Shown here: one piece after another, positions 23,625 to 31,967 of the stretch
Numbering within the stretch: position 1 is the first letter of the stretch
Layout of the letters: the number at the start of each line of letters is the position of its first letter
Notes under the pieces: model-generated
Databases searched by the model: none
Told to the model about the DNA's origin: nothing
Seen by the model: only the letters and a program-made list of their open reading frames with translations
Made by a program: the position numbers and the translations under genes
DNA from: an uncultured Mollicutes bacterium
GTDB lineage: Bacteria > Bacillota_I > Bacilli_A > ML615J-28 > CAG-313
Assembly: GCA_900538885.1 (NCBI GenBank)
Contig: UQAI01000010.1
Span: 1-35,891 of the forward strand
Length of the DNA: 35,891 nucleotides
Direction of reading: 5' to 3'

Positions 23625-24311
23625 TTACCATCTTTTCATTGTATTCATTGATACTTCTTGTTCAAGAGGATCACTAGTTTTATTATCCTGTTTATCCTTT
23701 TTATCATATTCAGCAATTAAAGTATGAATCATTGACATTTCACCATCAAGGGCAGCACCAGCCAAAGATGCCAGATAAAGCCTTTCTTTTAATTCATCAG
23801 GAATTTGTTTACTATATTTATATTTTAGTGAATGCTCAATACTTGCCCAAAAGTGCATAGCATGTGTTCTAATTTGAAATTCAAGTTTTACTTTAATTTG
23901 TCCTTTAATTGTTTCTACAGAATATTCTGATAATATATGTAAAGAACGATATCCACTAGGTTTAGGATTTTTAATATAATCTCTAATTTCAATTACTTTT
24001 ATATCTTTTCTGGATTTAATTAAATCACAAATAGCATATACATCATCAATATATTTGCATGTGATTCTGACTCCACCTATATCATATAATTCTTCATCTA
24101 TATATTCAAATGGAACTCCCATTCTTTTTGCTTTATCTAAAATGCTATCAACTGATTTTACACGTCCAGATACAATTTCAATGGGGCTATATTCTCCTTC
24201 TAATTGATATTGTTTTTTTATTCCTTCAAACTTTAAGATAAACCCTTCTACCGCAAGTTCATAAGGTTGTAGAAATTTCTTCCAGTCAAAATTTTTAATA
24301 TTATTTATCAT
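23625..24311 (-). CDS. relQ: Small alarmone synthetase (RelQ/YjbM type)
   Basis: 228 residues. A single synthetase domain that makes (p)ppGpp from ATP and GDP/GTP, without the hydrolase, TGS or ACT parts of Rel. Family motifs: I-V-S-G-R-V-K-S, E-L-Y-D-I-G-G-V-R-I near 80, Y-I-K-N-P-K-P-S-G-Y-R-S-L-H (112-125), and E-F-Q-I-R-T-H-A-M-H-F-W-A-S-I-E-H (144-160). All the ATP/GDP-contact residues expected in these motifs appear present. GGGGGA precedes the ATG, and the promoter is a perfect sigma-A consensus. First gene of a unit with the RluA-family gene, divergent from yjbK, as in the Bacillus yjb block. RelQ enzymes respond to cell-wall stress and are tetrameric. Confidence 0.94.
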   Translation of the reverse strand: MINNIKNFDWKKFLQPYELAVEGFILKFEGIKKQYQLEGEYSPIEIVSGRVKSVDSILDKAKRMGVPFEYIDEELYDIGGVRITCKYIDDVYAICDLIKSRKDIKVIEIRDYIKNPKPSGYRSLHILSEYSVETIKGQIKVKLEFQIRTHAMHFWASIEHSLKYKYSKQIPDELKERLYLASLAGAALDGEMSMIHTLIAEYDKKDKQDNKTSDPLEQEVSMNTMKRW

Positions 24312-24340
24312 TTTATATCTTCCCCCGTTCTTGTATTCTA

Positions 24341-24369
24341 ATTATACTAAAAGTTTAAATTTTTGTCAA
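24341..24369 (-). promoter_or_regulatory. Consensus sigma-A promoter of relQ-rluA
   Basis: TTGACA, 17-bp spacer, TATAAT on the minus strand, 30 bases upstream of relQ. Confidence 0.85.
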
Positions 24370-24437
24370 CCACATTATTCCACTAGACGTTTTGAATTTA
24401 ATTTTATTTTTTTCCAGTAATTAAGCAAGCATTAATG

Positions 24438-24465
24438 TTGCTTTTTTAATATTTTTAGATATAAT
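24438..24465 (+). promoter_or_regulatory. Probable promoter of yjbK
   Basis: TTGCTT, 16-bp spacer, TATAAT, 40 bases upstream of the ATG. The -35 is also the 3' arm of a small hairpin, AAGCAA/TTGCTT, followed by T, which could block or end transcription from upstream. Confidence 0.6.
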
Positions 24466-24505
24466 ACTAATATGTTTAAAAATTAGTCTAAAAAGGTGAT
24501 AATTT

Positions 24506-25072
24506 ATGAAAGATTGTAACGTTGAATTCAAAACATTACTAACCAAAACTGAATATATGCGTTTATGTAAAAAGTTTAGTGATAAACCAAGTAACCTTCA
24601 AATTAATTACTATTTTGATACACCAAGGTTTACTCTTAAAGCATCAGACATAGGATTACGTGTAAGAAAAAGAGACAAATATGAAATTAACTTGAAGCGC
24701 AAAAAAGGTTATCAACTTCAAGAAATTGATGAAGAAATCGATGAGGATACCTTTAATAAATTTGTTAAAGATGGAATAATTCCATCTGAGAAAATCGAAA
24801 ATGAACTTTCCGAAATTATTAAAGGTCAAACCATAACTAATTATATGTCACTATCAACATTTAGAATCACTTTTCCATATAAATGTGGTAAAATATCAGT
24901 GGATAAATGTGACTACGTGGATACTACCGATTATGAATTGATTTTTGAAGGTAACAATTATGATGAAAGCAAACGTGCTTTTATTGAATTTGCTAAAGAA
25001 AATGGTATTACTTATAAAAAGAGTCAACCAAAAATTAAACGTGCATATGATGCATTAAAAAGAATAATATAA
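24506..25072 (+). CDS. yjbK: CYTH-domain protein (YjbK-like)
   Basis: 188 residues. CYTH proteins fold into a triphosphate tunnel and bind or hydrolyse triphosphates or polyphosphate. Basic and acidic tunnel residues are visible: N-V-E-F-K-T-L-L at the start, Y-Y-F-D-T, L-R-V-R-K-R, N-L-K-R-K, E-I-D-E, K-I-S-V-D-K-C-D-Y, Y-E-L-I-F-E, and K-S-Q-P-K-I-K-R-A-Y near the end. The usual E-x-E-x-K signature has Asn in place of the first Glu, which may weaken catalysis. Adjacent and divergent to relQ, matching the Bacillus yjbK-yjbM neighbourhood; a role linked to (p)ppGpp or polyphosphate is inferred only. Start ATG with AAGGTG upstream. Confidence 0.9.
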   Translation: MKDCNVEFKTLLTKTEYMRLCKKFSDKPSNLQINYYFDTPRFTLKASDIGLRVRKRDKYEINLKRKKGYQLQEIDEEIDEDTFNKFVKDGIIPSEKIENELSEIIKGQTITNYMSLSTFRITFPYKCGKISVDKCDYVDTTDYELIFEGNNYDESKRAFIEFAKENGITYKKSQPKIKRAYDALKRII

Positions 25073-25119
25073 AAGTGGAGAATAACTCGAATTTAATCGA
25101 GCTACTTTCCACTTTTTTT
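25071..25119 (+). terminator. Terminator of yjbK, overlapping the convergent gene
   Basis: AAAAGTGGA pairs with TCCACTTTT, with a second inner stem CTCGA/TCGAG, then a T run. It spans the yjbK stop codon and also contains the last codons and TAG stop of the convergent gene, and has T on both sides, so it likely serves both genes. Confidence 0.8.
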
Positions 25120-25611
25120 GCCACAATATGGACATTGACTTATTCCATTTGTTGTTTCATATGTATATGTATAACCACAACCTTCACAAGTTATAGTTTG
25201 TACTTTTCCAGCAGCATTTGCAAGATAGTCATTTGGATTTTTTACTTCCTTTAAATTGACAAGTTTATCGTCTACAATTATAAAAGAAGTTAGGTACCCT
25301 TTTTGAATCAAGGTATTTACTTCTTGTTCAATTATCTCAATCTTTTGAGAGGTTGTACTTGCAAGAAGTGACATATAGTAAACTTTATCATGATATATTA
25401 AATTATATAAACGATAAAGCTTACAAAAGTTAGTATAGTTAATCCATGCAATAGGAGTACCATAAAAACCAACTGCTGTAAATACGATTCCTAGAATTCC
25501 TACTATTTCTACTTCTTTTGAAAAACCAATAGGAATCATGGGGATTCCTATGATTAAAAGAATTGAAAGGATAAATGCGGTTAAAAATTTAATATTTTTA
25601 TTTTTTTTCAT
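25102..25611 (-). CDS. Membrane protein with C-terminal zinc ribbon, function unknown
   Basis: 169 residues. Two hydrophobic segments at about 9-28 and 36-55 make a hairpin membrane anchor. A soluble alpha-helical stretch with I-E-I-I-E-Q-E-V-N-T-L-I-Q-K-G-Y-L follows, resembling a small winged-helix-like segment. The C-terminus is a rubredoxin/zinc-ribbon pair, C-E-G-C-G-Y-T-Y...C-P-Y-C-G-K-K. I know no functional assignment for this architecture. AGGTG precedes the ATG. The stop codon sits in the bidirectional terminator with yjbK, and the gene runs away from the spx terminator, so it is probably monocistronic. Confidence 0.8.
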   Translation of the reverse strand: MKKNKNIKFLTAFILSILLIIGIPMIPIGFSKEVEIVGILGIVFTAVGFYGTPIAWINYTNFCKLYRLYNLIYHDKVYYMSLLASTTSQKIEIIEQEVNTLIQKGYLTSFIIVDDKLVNLKEVKNPNDYLANAAGKVQTITCEGCGYTYTYETTNGISQCPYCGKKSGK

Positions 25612-25635
25612 ATCAACACCTACATTCTTTATATA

Positions 25636-25663
25636 AAGGCGATATAGAACTCTATACCGCCTT
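25636..25663 (-). terminator. Terminator of the opp-spx operon
   Basis: On the minus strand AAGGCGATATAG and its partner form 12 pairs (one wobble) with a 4-nt loop, then TTTATAT. It follows the spx stop by 17 bases. Confidence 0.75.
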
Positions 25664-25680
25664 TTATATTAGTTCATTGA

Positions 25681-26079
25681 TTATTTTCCATCCTTACTGA
25701 AGGCTTGAAATACATCACTATTTCTTAGTTCTTTAGGTAGGAAGATGGTTATATCTTCATTATTATAGCCTACTTGAAGTTCACTTTCATTAATAATAAT
25801 TGGTCTTTTTAATACACTTGGATATTCGATAATAAAATTAACTAGAGCTTGGACAGACATATTTTCAGGATCTAATTTCTTTTCTTTAAAGATTTTAGAT
25901 CTTGTTGAAATAATATCTTCAAACCCATTTTCACTATTAGCAAGCATTCTAAATATATCATCTTTACTAAGTTTAATACTAAAAATGTTTTTTTCAGAAT
26001 ATTGTATTTTATATTGATCAAACCATTTCTTGGCTTTACGACAAGAAGCACAGCTTGGAGTTGTATATATTTGTATCAT
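25681..26079 (-). CDS. spx: Redox-stress transcription regulator Spx
   Basis: 132 residues. Spx binds the alpha C-terminal domain of RNA polymerase and redirects transcription under thiol stress; ClpXP normally degrades it. The N-terminal redox switch C-A-S-C (C10, C13) is present, with T-T-P-S-C preceding. Also seen are E-K-N-I-F-S, I-S-T-R-S-K-I-F-K, V-L-K-R-P-I-I-I, L-Q-V-G-Y-N, and I-T-I-F-L-P-K-E-L-R. These are the ArsC/Spx signatures and point to Spx rather than an arsenate reductase. Last gene of the opp operon, 14 bases after the DUF3899 gene; opp-spx linkage is also found in B. subtilis. A nearly identical but truncated copy lies about 10 kb away, upstream of oppA. Confidence 0.93.
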   Translation of the reverse strand: MIQIYTTPSCASCRKAKKWFDQYKIQYSEKNIFSIKLSKDDIFRMLANSENGFEDIISTRSKIFKEKKLDPENMSVQALVNFIIEYPSVLKRPIIINESELQVGYNNEDITIFLPKELRNSDVFQAFSKDGK

Positions 26080-26093
26080 TTTAAATCTCCTAT

Positions 26094-26492
26094 CTAATTA
26101 AGTGTCTTAAAATATATTATTAAAAATATTAATGAAATTACTATAAAAGCTATACCTACAATAATAAGATCGGCAAAACTCGATTTTTCTTCATGTGTTG
26201 CCACTCTATACTCATACAAAGTTTTATATTTACGTTGTGGTAGTTTACGAAAGAACTTACCAATAAACATTTTAAAGCCATATACTATAGCATCAAATGT
26301 TCCTGCATTATAAGCAACAGTCAAAAGACCGAAACCAAATAAGATAAAACCAGGAATAAATGTTGCATCAGTTAGAACGTGCAAAATTTCTGTTGTGGTT
26401 TTTTTATTGAAAATGTTTTTCATACATATGATTGCGAAAAACATTAAAATTCCAATCAACGTTGTTACTAAGTAACGATATTTTTTTTTCAT
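26094..26492 (-). CDS. DUF3899-like small membrane protein
   Basis: 132 residues. Predicted membrane segments at about 7-24, 43-62 and 109-128, with a cytoplasmic basic stretch (F-F-R-K-L-P-Q-R-K-Y-K-T-L-Y-E-Y-R) between the second and third. Length, three-segment layout and F-G-F-G-L-L-T-V-A-Y-N-A-G-T-F-D-A-I-V-Y-G fit DUF3899 proteins of Firmicutes, which have no known biochemical role. It lies between oppF and spx with gaps of 11 and 14 bases, so it belongs to the operon; possible link to the transporter is inferred from position only. Confidence 0.7.
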   Translation of the reverse strand: MKKKYRYLVTTLIGILMFFAIICMKNIFNKKTTTEILHVLTDATFIPGFILFGFGLLTVAYNAGTFDAIVYGFKMFIGKFFRKLPQRKYKTLYEYRVATHEEKSSFADLIIVGIAFIVISLIFLIIYFKTLN

Positions 26493-26503
26493 TATCTTTG
26501 CCG

Positions 26504-27808
26504 TTATTTGTTGCTTTCTTCTTTTAAAACTTGTTGATATGTGTCAAATTCTGCAGAATTACAATATACAAAGTGGCCTGGACTTACTTCTCTCATAACT
26601 GGGCCTTCTACTGAATAATCGTGATCAGAAATAGGATTATAAACTATTCTTTGACGTTTCTTTTCAAAATAAGGATCAGGTAGAGGAATTGCTGATAATA
26701 ATGATCTTGTATATGGGTGAAGTGGATGTGCAAATAGTTCATCACTAGTTGCAAGTTCAACTATTTTACCATAATACATTACCGCAATTCGGTTAGAAAA
26801 ATATTTTACTACTGCTAAGTCATGGGCGATAAATAAAGTTGTTAAACCCATTTTTTTACTTAATTCGTTTAATAAGTTAATGATTTGAGCTTGAATTGAA
26901 ACGTCAAGTGCAGAGATAGGTTCATCCGCAATAATCAATTCAGGCTTTAAGATAATAGCACGGGCAATCCCAATTCTTTGACGTTGTCCACCAGAAAATT
27001 CATGTGGGTAACGTGAAGCATGTTCTGGTACTAAACCAACTGTATCTAAGATTTTGTATACTTGTTCATCAATGTATTTTTTGTCTTTAATACCTCTAAT
27101 GATTAGTCCTTCAGCAATAATGTCACGTACAGTCATACGAGGATCAAGAGATGCAATCGGATCTTGGAAAATCATTTGAATTTTATTCATGATTCTATCT
27201 TTACTAGCAAGTCTTATTTTTTCTTTATATTCCTCATTTAACTTTTGTAATTTTTCAGGATTTTTTTCTTTAAGAATACGTGGTTCATATTCTTCACGTA
27301 CTTTTTGAACTTGAGCATTAGCATATTCACGATTACAATGTTTGTGATCATACTTAGCAGATTCAATCTTTTTAGTATTTTCTTCAACTATTTTTAGATA
27401 TTGATCTGTTGATTTCGAAACAACTTTTAAATATTCTTCTTCAGCAAGTTTTGGATTCATGCCTTCTTTAATTTTTGCGGCTTTTTCAAGTTTTGCGGCT
27501 TTAATTTCTTTTTTGTTTAATTCTTTTGCATCTTGAATTGCGGCTTTATAAGGTCTAATACCTGCAGCAATTCTAGATCCTCTAAAATAAACAGAACCAC
27601 CAGTAATGTCATATAAACGAATGATAGAACGTCCGGTTGTTGTTTTACCACAACCAGATTCACCAACAAGACCAAATACTTCACCTTTGTAAATTTCAAA
27701 ACTTACATCGTTAACAGCTTTTAGGGTTTTGTTTCCTAACTTGAAGAATTGTTCAAGATGTTCAACTCTTAATAAGACTTCACGGTTTTCATTATTCACG
27801 GTTTTCAT
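26504..27808 (-). CDS. oppF: Oligopeptide importer ATPase OppF, with a helical insertion
   Basis: 434 residues, about 100 more than a typical OppF. It is one of the two ATPases powering peptide import through OppBC. Walker A is G-E-S-G-C-G-K-T (49-56), Q-loop Q215 in M-I-F-Q-D-P, signature F-S-G-G-Q (271-275), Walker B L-I-I-A-D-E-P (291-297), H-switch in F-I-A-H-D-L-A. The extra ~120 residues (about 82-205) lie between Walker A and the Q-loop and are charged, helical and coiled-coil-like. The C-terminal oligopeptide-transporter extension is present. The ATG overlaps the oppD stop by 17 bases, and the overlap is built from a 16-bp tandem duplication. No catalytic residue seems lost. Confidence 0.93.
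   Translation of the reverse strand: MKTVNNENREVLLRVEHLEQFFKLGNKTLKAVNDVSFEIYKGEVFGLVGESGCGKTTTGRSIIRLYDITGGSVYFRGSRIAAGIRPYKAAIQDAKELNKKEIKAAKLEKAAKIKEGMNPKLAEEEYLKVVSKSTDQYLKIVEENTKKIESAKYDHKHCNREYANAQVQKVREEYEPRILKEKNPEKLQKLNEEYKEKIRLASKDRIMNKIQMIFQDPIASLDPRMTVRDIIAEGLIIRGIKDKKYIDEQVYKILDTVGLVPEHASRYPHEFSGGQRQRIGIARAIILKPELIIADEPISALDVSIQAQIINLLNELSKKMGLTTLFIAHDLAVVKYFSNRIAVMYYGKIVELATSDELFAHPLHPYTRSLLSAIPLPDPYFEKKRQRIVYNPISDHDYSVEGPVMREVSPGHFVYCNSAEFDTYQQVLKEESNK
27779..27808. repeat. 16-bp tandem duplication at the oppD/oppF junction
   Basis: TTCACGGTTTTCAT occurs at 27779-27792 and again at 27795-27808 (plus strand), separated by TA. In oppD the upstream copy gives E-N-R-E then TAA; in oppF the other copy gives E-N-R-E-V. 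Removing one 16-base unit would place the oppD frame directly into oppF. Confidence 0.9.
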
Positions 27809-30359
27809 CTTTTGCCATTTCCTCCTTTAGTCTTGCAACACGGTCTCTAATTATCTTTGGCATCTCAACTTTTGGAGCATCTGGGTGTAATAACCATGTA
27901 GCAGCATAGTGGGTTGGAGTTACCTCAAATAGTGGTGGTTGCATTTCAAAATCAATTTCTAGAGCATATTTATTTCTTGGAGCGAATGCATCACCAACAG
28001 GAGGGTAAATCATGTTAGGTGGAGTACCTGGAATTGATTCAAGACGATCTTTAGTATGTAAGTCAGGCATACTACTTAATAGTGCCCAAGTATATGGATG
28101 ACGCGGATTATAGAAGATTTCATCAGCCATACCATACTCAACAATCTTACCAGCATACATTACACCGATACGGTCAGCCATATTAGCTACAACACCAAGG
28201 TTGTGAGTGATAAAGATAACAGATAAGTTACGTTCTTTTTTAATTACATTTATTAATTCAAGAATTTGTGATTGAATTGTAACGTCTAATGCCGTTGTAG
28301 GTTCATCACAAATTAGAATATCCGGGTTAGCAGATAGAGCAATTGCGATAACAACACGTTGTCTCATGCCACCAGAGAATTCGAATGGATATTGACCAAA
28401 ACGAATATTAGGTTCAGGAATACCAACTTCTTCTAATAATTTAATTGCTTTTGCTTTCGCAATTGATTTGTTCATTTTAACAACAACACGTGATGCTTGT
28501 TCTTTTAAATAATCAATTATTTCAATTGTGGAATCATGAGAATTAAATTCTGAATCAATTTCAATATCATGTTCAATACTATGAATTAAATTCTCAATTA
28601 TTTTGCAAATATTTACTTTTGCAAGTTCAAGATCTACTTGAATAAGAGGTTTAAGTGTCCAATCAAGGATTTTACCTTCACCAATTAATTTATCATATTT
28701 TGCTTTTTGTTTGTTGTATTTTTTAAGTTCTTTAGGATTAGTTTTTACACCTTCATAGTATCTATCTAATCCTGAAGTAATAGCTGATCTAAATACATAT
28801 TCAGTACTATTCTTTTTAACAACAAGTCTATCAATTGCTTCTTCAACTTTATCAGCAAGTGCTTTAACTTTTTTATATGCTGTTTTTTTGTCTACTTCAC
28901 CTTTATAGAAGTATCCAAGTGTTTCATAAGCAAGTGGTAATAAATTTTTCTTACGTAAGATTGAAAGGTAATGTGAATTATAAACACCTTGAGATCCATA
29001 TTCAATGAAGTTTAGCATAAAGTTTTCATCGATATATTCTCTAGTCATTTTATTTAATTCATCTATCTTCATACTTGTAACATCAATATCAGGATTTACC
29101 ATTTTGTAGTATGCAAGTGTGAAGAAATTAGGTTTTTCACTATTTGCTGAAGCATGAATTATTTCTTTTAATTCTTTTAACATTGTAATAATTGCTTCAC
29201 CATTATGTTCTGAGCCATTCACTTCATCTTGTAGTTTTGATAATAAATTGTTTAATGCATCTGTTTTTACTAAAACGAAAGGATGTATGCATTGATTTGT
29301 TAATTTTATAATACTTTTTGTAGTTTTAATTAAATCTACTTTTTGTTTATTATCCATTAAGAAGAATAAATTGTCAATTTGAAATTCGGTTTCCACTGCT
29401 GCAGCAATTGCATCATTATAGATACCTTCAATAACAATATTTTCAATACAGAATGAATCAAATGTTTTAACCATTGTTTTAATTTCTTTAGCTGAGTAAT
29501 TTGGATTTTTTACATTTGCTTCATCAATGTTATCATTTAATCTTGCAAGTAATGAATTAAAGTCTCGTCTTGCATTTTTTCTACTTGCTTTTGCTTTTAG
29601 AAGCATAGCTTCAGTTAATTGTTTACCAACTTTCATAATTGGATTTAAACTTGACATTGGATCTTGGAAGATCATCGCGATTTTATCACCACGAATTTTA
29701 TGATAATCTTCTTCAGAAATCTTTAATAAATCTTGACCATCATAAAGTATTTCTCCACCTTCAACAATTGAGTTTCCAGCAAGGATACCAATAATAGCTT
29801 TACTAGTTACTGATTTACCACTACCAGATTCACCAACGATAGCGAAGGTTTCACCTTTATTTAAATCGAATGAAATATCGCGAACTGCTTTTACTGTACC
29901 ACCTTGAGTACGGAATGAAACTTGAAGATTTTTAACTTCTAGTTTAACATTGTTTTTACGGTTATTATTTGAATCATTAGGAATTTTTTCTTTAGCTATT
30001 TTCTCTAATTCTAAATCAAATTTTGCAGATTCTTCTTGAAGATGTTTTGCATAATCTTCATGTCTAATTCTTATTTCTTCATCACTAATATACTTGTGAG
30101 GTTCCGTCTTTACTACCACCGGTTTTTTTACAGGTTCTGATTTTGTTTCAGAAATAGGTTTTATAGTTTCTACTTTTTGTACCGGAGTAACTTCGACATT
30201 AACCGGTTCTTCTGATTTAATAGGTTCTAAGATAACTGGTTCTTCTTGAACTACAGCATTTGCTTTTTTAATTGCGTTAATATTATTCATGTAATATACC
30301 ACAAGAACAGCAAGTATTAGTAGAACTGAAGTAATTATGACTAATAGTGTTACTAGCAT
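27792..30359 (-). CDS. oppD: Oligopeptide importer ATPase OppD, membrane-anchored and with a large insertion
   Basis: 855 residues versus about 330-360 usually. The N-terminus is a hydrophobic segment (about 3-24), so the protein is probably tethered to the membrane, followed by a Pro/Val/Glu/Lys-rich linker (about 35-90) and a helical stretch. The ABC domain begins near 138: Walker A G-E-S-G-S-G-K-S (176-183), Q-loop Q232 in M-I-F-Q-D-P. About 385 residues of charged helical sequence (about 256-640) are inserted before the signature F-S-G-G-M (about 661), i.e. in the helical subdomain. Walker B I-L-I-C-D-E-P and H-switch I-T-H-N follow, then the OppD C-terminal P-R-H-P-Y-T and P-G-x-P-P extension. 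All ATPase motifs look intact, so the insertion is not destructive. Starts 3 bases after the oppC stop. Confidence 0.93.
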   Translation of the reverse strand: MLVTLLVIITSVLLILAVLVVYYMNNINAIKKANAVVQEEPVILEPIKSEEPVNVEVTPVQKVETIKPISETKSEPVKKPVVVKTEPHKYISDEEIRIRHEDYAKHLQEESAKFDLELEKIAKEKIPNDSNNNRKNNVKLEVKNLQVSFRTQGGTVKAVRDISFDLNKGETFAIVGESGSGKSVTSKAIIGILAGNSIVEGGEILYDGQDLLKISEEDYHKIRGDKIAMIFQDPMSSLNPIMKVGKQLTEAMLLKAKASRKNARRDFNSLLARLNDNIDEANVKNPNYSAKEIKTMVKTFDSFCIENIVIEGIYNDAIAAAVETEFQIDNLFFLMDNKQKVDLIKTTKSIIKLTNQCIHPFVLVKTDALNNLLSKLQDEVNGSEHNGEAIITMLKELKEIIHASANSEKPNFFTLAYYKMVNPDIDVTSMKIDELNKMTREYIDENFMLNFIEYGSQGVYNSHYLSILRKKNLLPLAYETLGYFYKGEVDKKTAYKKVKALADKVEEAIDRLVVKKNSTEYVFRSAITSGLDRYYEGVKTNPKELKKYNKQKAKYDKLIGEGKILDWTLKPLIQVDLELAKVNICKIIENLIHSIEHDIEIDSEFNSHDSTIEIIDYLKEQASRVVVKMNKSIAKAKAIKLLEEVGIPEPNIRFGQYPFEFSGGMRQRVVIAIALSANPDILICDEPTTALDVTIQSQILELINVIKKERNLSVIFITHNLGVVANMADRIGVMYAGKIVEYGMADEIFYNPRHPYTWALLSSMPDLHTKDRLESIPGTPPNMIYPPVGDAFAPRNKYALEIDFEMQPPLFEVTPTHYAATWLLHPDAPKVEMPKIIRDRVARLKEEMAKDENRE

Positions 30360-30362
30360 ATC

Positions 30363-31967
30363 CTAATCCTCCGTTCCACGTAGTGATGGGTTAAAAGCAT
30401 CACGTAAACCGTTACCAAATAAGTTGAAGCTTAATTCAAGTAAACTTATGAATAAAGCAGGGAATAATACAACGTGTGGAGTATTTAATAATGTAGTAGA
30501 ATTACCTTTACCAAGTAATGTACCAACACTTATCATACTACCAGATTCAAGGTTAATAATTCCAAGATAACTTAAACTTGTTTCTGAGAAAATTACACCA
30601 GGAATTACTAGAACACATGAAGTAATTAAGGTACCAATCGCATTAGGGAAGATATGCTTAAACATAATACGACGGTCTCTTGCACCAAGAGTTCTTGCTA
30701 CAAGAACATATTCTTGATTCTTGTACCTATAGAATTGCATTCTTGTACGGGCAGCCATCCCGGTCCAACCTGTTAAGAAGAAAGCAATGAATAGAATTAA
30801 TACTTGAGATGCATTCATGTGATACTTTAATAATGTAATAACAATCATAAATGGAATTGAACCTAAAATATCAATTATACGTTCTAGGATTATATCAATT
30901 TTACCACCATAATAACCTTCGATTGCACCAATAATTGCGCCAATAACAAGGTTAACAGTTGCAACAACAACCGCAAGAATTAAACTGAAACGAGCACCGC
31001 TTGCAAGACATGTAAGAATATCTTGGCCAGCTGATGTGGTACCAAATAGGAAGTAAGGTTCTTTTACTTTGTCTTGTCTAATTACTTTATGATAATAAAT
31101 GTAGTATTCATAATAGTCAACACGAACTTCAAACATTTCATCATTTTGTTTTGCGCTTGCATAAGAGTAAATCTTTGCACCATTTTCCTCGATACGCATT
31201 TTACTAGTGTAATAGTCATTATATGTATATTCAATTGTTTCGCCTGCACTATTAGTAGTTTTTCTTACTAATTTTTCATAAAGTGGAATAAAGTTTCCGC
31301 TTTCATCAAACTTAGGAACTTGAATACCATTTTTCTTTTCGCGTTCATACCAGAAATTGGCTTCATTAGAATCAGTAGATGATGTGTTAGCATAATATGG
31401 ATATATAACTTGAGTATTATATTCATCTTGATAAGCTTGAAGTTTTTGATATTCTTCTAAAGTAAATTGTTTATAAATTGCACCTTGTTTATAGTAAGAA
31501 TTTTCTCTTAATTTATAATTTGGATTCTTACTGAATGAGTTTTGCTTATTTTTCACTTTTTCATACTTGCCATTTTTAATTACTTCGTGTCCTAGTTCTG
31601 TTTCAATTGCTTTGTACTTCCAAAAAGTACTTGTATTTACTTCATTGTTTTTACAGCCATCCCAAAAATTAGCACCTAATGCACTAAAGATTTTACTCTT
31701 AGGTAAAACATTAGAAAAAGTAGGGTAACCTGGTTCATCACTATATGAAACTTTATATTTTGAAGTAAATGGAACAATAACTGCGAAAAGAATTAATATA
31801 CCAATAATTATAGTTGCAACGATAGATGCTTTATTTTTTCTAAAACGATACCAAGCATCTTTGAAATATCCAACTGGTTTGGTTTGAAGTTTTTGATCAT
31901 GAATGTCTTTACTTTGTTTTCTAAAGACTAGTTTCTCTTTTGGAATATTATATTCTTCAGGTCTCAT
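30363..31967 (-). CDS. oppC: Oligopeptide importer permease OppC, with an extracellular insertion
   Basis: 534 residues versus about 300 usually. TM1 is near 46-67. About 230 residues then follow before the permease core, most of them polar and Tyr/Lys-rich (many Y-x-Y), predicted to lie outside the cell between TM1 and TM2. The core begins near F-G-T-T-S-A-G-Q-D-I-L and has the remaining membrane segments and the EAA-type ATPase-contact loop G-A-R-D-R-R-I-M-F-K-H-I-F-P-N-A. The extracellular part may dock the oversized OppA. The stop of oppC is followed closely by oppD, and its own ATG directly follows the oppB stop. Confidence 0.93.
   Translation of the reverse strand: MRPEEYNIPKEKLVFRKQSKDIHDQKLQTKPVGYFKDAWYRFRKNKASIVATIIIGILILFAVIVPFTSKYKVSYSDEPGYPTFSNVLPKSKIFSALGANFWDGCKNNEVNTSTFWKYKAIETELGHEVIKNGKYEKVKNKQNSFSKNPNYKLRENSYYKQGAIYKQFTLEEYQKLQAYQDEYNTQVIYPYYANTSSTDSNEANFWYEREKKNGIQVPKFDESGNFIPLYEKLVRKTTNSAGETIEYTYNDYYTSKMRIEENGAKIYSYASAKQNDEMFEVRVDYYEYYIYYHKVIRQDKVKEPYFLFGTTSAGQDILTCLASGARFSLILAVVVATVNLVIGAIIGAIEGYYGGKIDIILERIIDILGSIPFMIVITLLKYHMNASQVLILFIAFFLTGWTGMAARTRMQFYRYKNQEYVLVARTLGARDRRIMFKHIFPNAIGTLITSCVLVIPGVIFSETSLSYLGIINLESGSMISVGTLLGKGNSTTLLNTPHVVLFPALFISLLELSFNLFGNGLRDAFNPSLRGTED

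Noticed and set aside
25681..26079. Arsenate reductase (ArsC) for the Spx gene
   Set aside because: The CxxC at 10-13 and the R-P-I-I and F-L-P-K-E-L-R motifs fit Spx, and the gene has the Spx position after opp. No arsenic genes are nearby.
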